Assembly: GCF_042682565.1 (NCBI RefSeq)
Contig: NZ_JBHUIC010000001.1
Source of the DNA: Pistricoccus aurantiacus
Lineage (GTDB): Bacteria > Pseudomonadota > Gammaproteobacteria > Pseudomonadales > Halomonadaceae
Direction: 5' to 3' (one strand)
DNA length: 64,000 bases
Shown here: positions 60,522 through 64,000 of the stretch, piece after piece
How the letters are laid out: every line of letters begins with the position of its first letter
How positions within the stretch are numbered: position 1 is the stretch's first letter
Notes under the pieces: generated by a model
The model's input: only the letters and a program-made list of their open reading frames with translations
Told to the model about the DNA's origin: nothing
The model's database searches: none
Made by a program: the position numbers and the translations under genes

Positions 60522-61457
60522 TCAGGCGCTTCGCACTAGTTCAAGCAGCCGGCCAAGCGCATCGCGGCGCTGAGAGTCTATCCAGTTGAGAGACGGCCAG
60601 CGTCTCAGCCAGGTCAGCTGACGTTTCGCCAGTTGACGAGTGGCGGCAATTCCGCGAAATTCAAGTGTCTGGCGATCGTAATCCCCTTCCAGATGCTCCC
60701 AGGCCTGACGGTAGCCCACACATTTCATGGATGGCAGGTTCAGCGAAAGGTCACCACGTGCCTTGAGGCCCGCTACCTCATCGAGAAATCCACGATCCAG
60801 CATCGTCACAAAACGCCGGGCGATACGTTCATGCAACAGGCTTCGCTCCGCAGGCGACACCGCTATGGACAACGTGCGCCAAGAAAAGGTTTCTCGGGAC
60901 TGCTCCTGCCACAGCTCGCTCAAGGAGCGCCCAGTGCCACGATACACTTCCAACGCCCGCATCAGGCGCTGGGGATCGTTGGGATGGATACGCCGGGCGG
61001 AATTCGGATCCACTCTGGTCAGCTCGTCGTGCAGCGACCCGAGGCCTTTCCGGCGCATCTGGTCTTCCAGCTCGGCGCGAAGCCCGGGCTCAGTTGCAGG
61101 CAGGTTCGCCACGCCTTCCACCAGACGCTTGTAGTACATCATGGTGCCGCCCACCAACAGGGGCGTTCTGCCGGCGGCATGAATACGCCGCATTTCTTCG
61201 AGCGCATCCGCGCGAAACTCTGCCGCGTTGTAGGACTCGGCGGGATCGCGAATGTCGATCAGCCGATGCGGCGCTCGCTCGAGTTCAGCTGTGCCGGGCT
61301 TGGCGGTGCCGATATCCATGCCGCGATAGATCATCGCCGAATCGACGCTGATCAGCTCGACGCCCAGGCGCTCGTGAAGCGCGATCGCCAGATCCGTCTT
61401 GCCTGCGGCGGTGGGGCCCATCAGAAAAATTGCCAGCGGCCGAGAATCGCCGGTCAT
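60522..61457 (-). CDS. miaA: tRNA dimethylallyltransferase MiaA
   Basis: 311 residues. P-loop GPTAAGKTDLAIAL, SVDSAMIYRGMDIGTAKP, LVGGTMMYYKRLVEG and SMKCVGYRQAWE. It prenylates A37 of UNN-decoding tRNAs. The frame extends upstream to 61625, but the ATG at 61457 overlaps the mutL stop (TGATG), the usual coupling, and matches the family N-terminus. Confidence 0.97.
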   Translation of the reverse strand: MTGDSRPLAIFLMGPTAAGKTDLAIALHERLGVELISVDSAMIYRGMDIGTAKPGTAELERAPHRLIDIRDPAESYNAAEFRADALEEMRRIHAAGRTPLLVGGTMMYYKRLVEGVANLPATEPGLRAELEDQMRRKGLGSLHDELTRVDPNSARRIHPNDPQRLMRALEVYRGTGRSLSELWQEQSRETFSWRTLSIAVSPAERSLLHERIARRFVTMLDRGFLDEVAGLKARGDLSLNLPSMKCVGYRQAWEHLEGDYDRQTLEFRGIAATRQLAKRQLTWLRRWPSLNWIDSQRRDALGRLLELVRSA

Positions 61458-63373
61458 CACTGGCCCCGCAGGAAACACTTGTCGAGCGCCTGCAGAGACA
61501 TCTCGAACCAGGTGGGCCGGCCATGATTGCACTGACCGCTGCGCTCGGTGCGTTCCATGTCCCGCAGCAGGGCGTTCATTTCCGGCAGGGTCAGTTGGCG
61601 ATTCGCCCGCACGCTGCCGTGGCACGCCATGGTGGACAGCAGCGCGTTGATATGCGCTTCCAGGCGATTCGAGCGGCCATAGCGCTCAAGCTCCGCCAGC
61701 ATGTCGCGAATCAGGGGCTCCACGTCCGCCTTGCCGAGCAAAGCCGGCAGCCGGCGCACCAGCAGGGTTTCCGGGCCGGCCACGTCAAGTTCCACGCCGA
61801 GACGCACAAAGGTTTCGCGCTCGCTTTCGGCGATGGCGATTTCCCTTGAACCGACGGTCAGAGACACCGGCACCAGCAAGGCCTGAGTATCCAGGGAACC
61901 CGCATGAACCTGCTGTTTCATGCGCTCGTAGGTAATCCGCTCGTGGGCGGCGTGCATATCCACCACCACCAGGCCGCGGGCGCTCTGGGCGAGAATGTAT
62001 ACCCCCTGGAGCTGAGCCAGGGCATAGCCCAGCGGTGGCGCCTGCGTCTCCTCGTGACCCGCCGGCAGCGGCGCCGGCCGGGTTGATGAAGAGGCATCTT
62101 CCTTCCGGGATTGCGGCGTCAGCAGGCTCTCCTCGTGATTCGGATGCAGTGCCTGGTAGCCCGCCATGAACTCCCGCACTTTATTGACGCTGGGCCTTGG
62201 TTCCGCCTGATGCAGCGCCATGGGCTGCTGCTGCCAGCGCGGCGTCTCCTGTGAGGCAGCGCCGTCGCCGGATTCCCCCGCGTCTTCCAACGTCTGAGGC
62301 TGGGTAGAGGCATCCGCTGGATTCTCGCCTGGCCCAATACTACCTGCCTGGACCGTGCCGGCACGGGTTTCGCCCAGAGCGCGGTGCAAGCTGGAAAACA
62401 GAAAATCGTGCACCAGGCGGCCATCGCGAAAACGCACTTCGTGCTTGGCAGGATGCACGTTGACATCCACCAGCTGAGGGTCGAGCTCCAGATACAGCAC
62501 GAATACCGGCTGGCGGCCGTGAAAGAGCACGTCCCGATAAGCCTGGCGAATGGCGTGAGCCACCAGCCGATCCTTGACCACCCGGCCGTTGACGAAGAAA
62601 TACTGCTGATCCGCCTGGGCCCGGGAATGCGTCGGCAGACCCACCCAGCCCCATAGCCGCAGCCCGCTCGCCTCGAGATCCAGATGCAGGGCGTTATCGA
62701 GAAACTCCTTGCCCAGCAGCGCCCCGAGACGCTTTTCTCGAGCGAGGTCGTCATCCCCCGGACGCAGCTGGTGAATGACCTTCTGATTGTGGCGCAGCAC
62801 CCAGCCGATATCGTAACGGGACAGGGCCAGACGCCGAAACGCCTCTTCCGCGTGACCGAACTCGGTCTTTTCGGTACGCAGAAACTTGCGCCGGGCCGGG
62901 GTATTGAAGAACAGATCCCGCACGATCACCGAGGTGCCGCGAGGATGCGGCGCCGGGGAGATTCGCGGCTCCATCTGGCGACCTTCCGCCACCACCCGCC
63001 AGCCGCTTTTCGGATCGTCCTCCCGGTTGGACACCAGCTCGAGCCGGGAGACGGAGCTGATCGAGGCGAGTGCCTCGCCGCGAAACCCCAGGCTCGCCAC
63101 TTCCTCGAGTTCTTCCAGGGAAAATATCTTGCTGGTGGCATGACGGGAAAGCGCCAGCGGAAGATCCTCCGCGCCGATTCCCGAGCCGTCGTCCCTTACT
63201 CGAATCAGCTTGGCGCCCCCGGCTTCCAGCTCCAGCTCGATACGCCGGCTGCCCGCGTCGATGGCGTTCTCCACTAACTCCTTGAGTACCGACGCCGGAC
63301 GCTCCACCACCTCGCCGGCGGCGATCTGGTTGGTCAGGCGAGGATCGAGCACCTGGATGCGACGCGACTTCAT
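61457..63373 (-). CDS. mutL: DNA mismatch repair protein MutL
   Basis: 638 residues. GHKL ATPase N-domain (LTNQIAAGEVVERPASVLKELVENAIDAG, DDGSGI, GFRGEAL) and a C-terminal dimerisation domain from about 440. The middle linker (about 350-440) is disordered. ATG overlaps the stop of the amidase gene by ATGA. Confidence 0.97.
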   Translation of the reverse strand: MKSRRIQVLDPRLTNQIAAGEVVERPASVLKELVENAIDAGSRRIELELEAGGAKLIRVRDDGSGIGAEDLPLALSRHATSKIFSLEELEEVASLGFRGEALASISSVSRLELVSNREDDPKSGWRVVAEGRQMEPRISPAPHPRGTSVIVRDLFFNTPARRKFLRTEKTEFGHAEEAFRRLALSRYDIGWVLRHNQKVIHQLRPGDDDLAREKRLGALLGKEFLDNALHLDLEASGLRLWGWVGLPTHSRAQADQQYFFVNGRVVKDRLVAHAIRQAYRDVLFHGRQPVFVLYLELDPQLVDVNVHPAKHEVRFRDGRLVHDFLFSSLHRALGETRAGTVQAGSIGPGENPADASTQPQTLEDAGESGDGAASQETPRWQQQPMALHQAEPRPSVNKVREFMAGYQALHPNHEESLLTPQSRKEDASSSTRPAPLPAGHEETQAPPLGYALAQLQGVYILAQSARGLVVVDMHAAHERITYERMKQQVHAGSLDTQALLVPVSLTVGSREIAIAESERETFVRLGVELDVAGPETLLVRRLPALLGKADVEPLIRDMLAELERYGRSNRLEAHINALLSTMACHGSVRANRQLTLPEMNALLRDMERTERSGQCNHGRPTWFEMSLQALDKCFLRGQ

Positions 63374-64000
63374 GAGTTGGGTATCCGCAGCACCTGCCCC
63401 ACGCGGATCGCATCGCCGTTGAGCTCGTTGGCCTGCTTGAGCATGGCCAAGGGCACCCGATGACGGCTGGCGATTTCCGACAGGGTGTCACCGGGCTGAA
63501 TGCGATACTCGTTGCCTGCGGTATTTCGGCTGTTATCCCGCTGCCAGGCCAGCAGGCTTGCCGGCGGCGGGTTCTGCTGGAAGTGGGCACGCATGCCGCT
63601 GAAGATCGCCTGGGCCAAATCACGCTGATGGCTGGCGCTTTTCAGCTGCTGCTCTTCCGTGGGATTGGAAATGAAGCCGGTTTCCACCAGCAGCGAGGGA
63701 ATATCCGGCGACTTCAGCACCACAAAACCTGCCTGCTCGACACGCGACTTGTGCAGCCGATTGACACGGCCAAGACGATCCAGTACTTGGCCGCCGATGG
63801 CCAGGGAGTCGTTCAAGGTCGCGGTCATGGTCAAGTCCAGCAGCACCCCTCTCAGCACCTCGTCCTTGTCCTGCAGGGACAGGTTGCCATCCACACCGCC
63901 GATCAAGTCCGCGCGATTTTCCGAATCCGCCAGCCACTTGGCGGTTTCCGAGGAGGCGCCGCCTTGTGAAAGCGCGAACACCGAACTGCCGTTGGGCCGG
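63370..64000 (-). CDS. amiB: N-acetylmuramoyl-L-alanine amidase with LysM domain, 5' end outside the window
   Basis: At least 210 residues in frame to the right edge. The visible part is the C-terminal half of an amidase-3 domain (SVFALSQGGAS, SLLVETGFISNPTEEQQL with the catalytic Glu) followed by a LysM peptidoglycan-binding domain (YRIQPGDTLSEIASRHRV to IRVGQVLRIPNS). AmiB/AmiC-type; amiB-mutL-miaA is the usual order. Zinc ligands and signal peptide lie outside the window. Confidence 0.9.
   Translation of the reverse strand, partial: RPNGSSVFALSQGGASSETAKWLADSENRADLIGGVDGNLSLQDKDEVLRGVLLDLTMTATLNDSLAIGGQVLDRLGRVNRLHKSRVEQAGFVVLKSPDIPSLLVETGFISNPTEEQQLKSASHQRDLAQAIFSGMRAHFQQNPPPASLLAWQRDNSRNTAGNEYRIQPGDTLSEIASRHRVPLAMLKQANELNGDAIRVGQVLRIPNS

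Overview
The window looks like a core-chromosome segment of a moderately GC-rich gammaproteobacterium. My best guess is Halomonadaceae (Halomonas or a close relative); this is inferred from protein resemblance and gene order, without a database search. The best lineage marker is the right-hand block amidase-mutL-miaA-hfq-hflX-hflK-hflC-hisZ-purA, a classical gammaproteobacterial order. Most of the window is housekeeping DNA, with one clear accessory locus.

Layout. 0-11 kb: envelope and transport genes (lytic transglycosylase slt, a LysE-type exporter, a double-TM2 protein, a cold-shock protein with a long leader, an acidic lipoprotein, the lipid kinase yegS, an MgtC-type protein, a Kef-type K+/H+ antiporter) and pepN. 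11.3-15.2 kb: a SitABCD-type Mn/Fe ABC importer behind a perfect 7-1-7 Fur-type palindrome. 15.2-25.5 kb: hsp20 behind a perfect FNR/Anr box, yajQ, a GNAT/RLAN-type ATP-grasp divergent pair, GST, small conserved genes, glpG, a phosphoesterase-nadK pair, and a decayed flavoprotein fragment before a CBS-domain gene. 25.7-34.4 kb: tRNA-Gly(CCC), a PutA lacking the DNA-binding domain, two convergent ompW paralogues (one with an FNR/Anr-type promoter), yqcC and a polar amino-acid ABC importer. 34.8-38.4 kb: DUF3549, rimB, rimK, an uncharacterised helical protein and a SanA/YdcF-like protein. 38.5-44.6 kb: an Rrf2-regulator-sufBCDST operon on the minus strand, whose promoter overlaps an IscR type-1-like operator.

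45.0-53.7 kb is the most interesting region: five tightly packed genes behind an AT-rich, 560-bp intergenic region. They encode an Alg8-like synthase with an extra C-terminal domain, an Alg44-like PilZ/membrane-fusion protein, a PL14-type lyase, a PL5 (AlgL-type) lyase, and a very long AlgK-like Sel1-repeat lipoprotein. This is a reduced alginate-type secretion machine: synthase, c-di-GMP receptor, two polyuronate lyases and a periplasmic scaffold. Recognisable AlgD, AlgE, AlgG, AlgX/I/J/F and AlgA are absent. It probably makes a c-di-GMP-controlled polyuronate whose identity (mannuronan, glucuronan or other) cannot be read from the sequence.

53.8-64 kb is the purA-to-amidase block on the minus strand, running off the right edge. 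I saw no CRISPR array, insertion sequence, prophage or rRNA gene.
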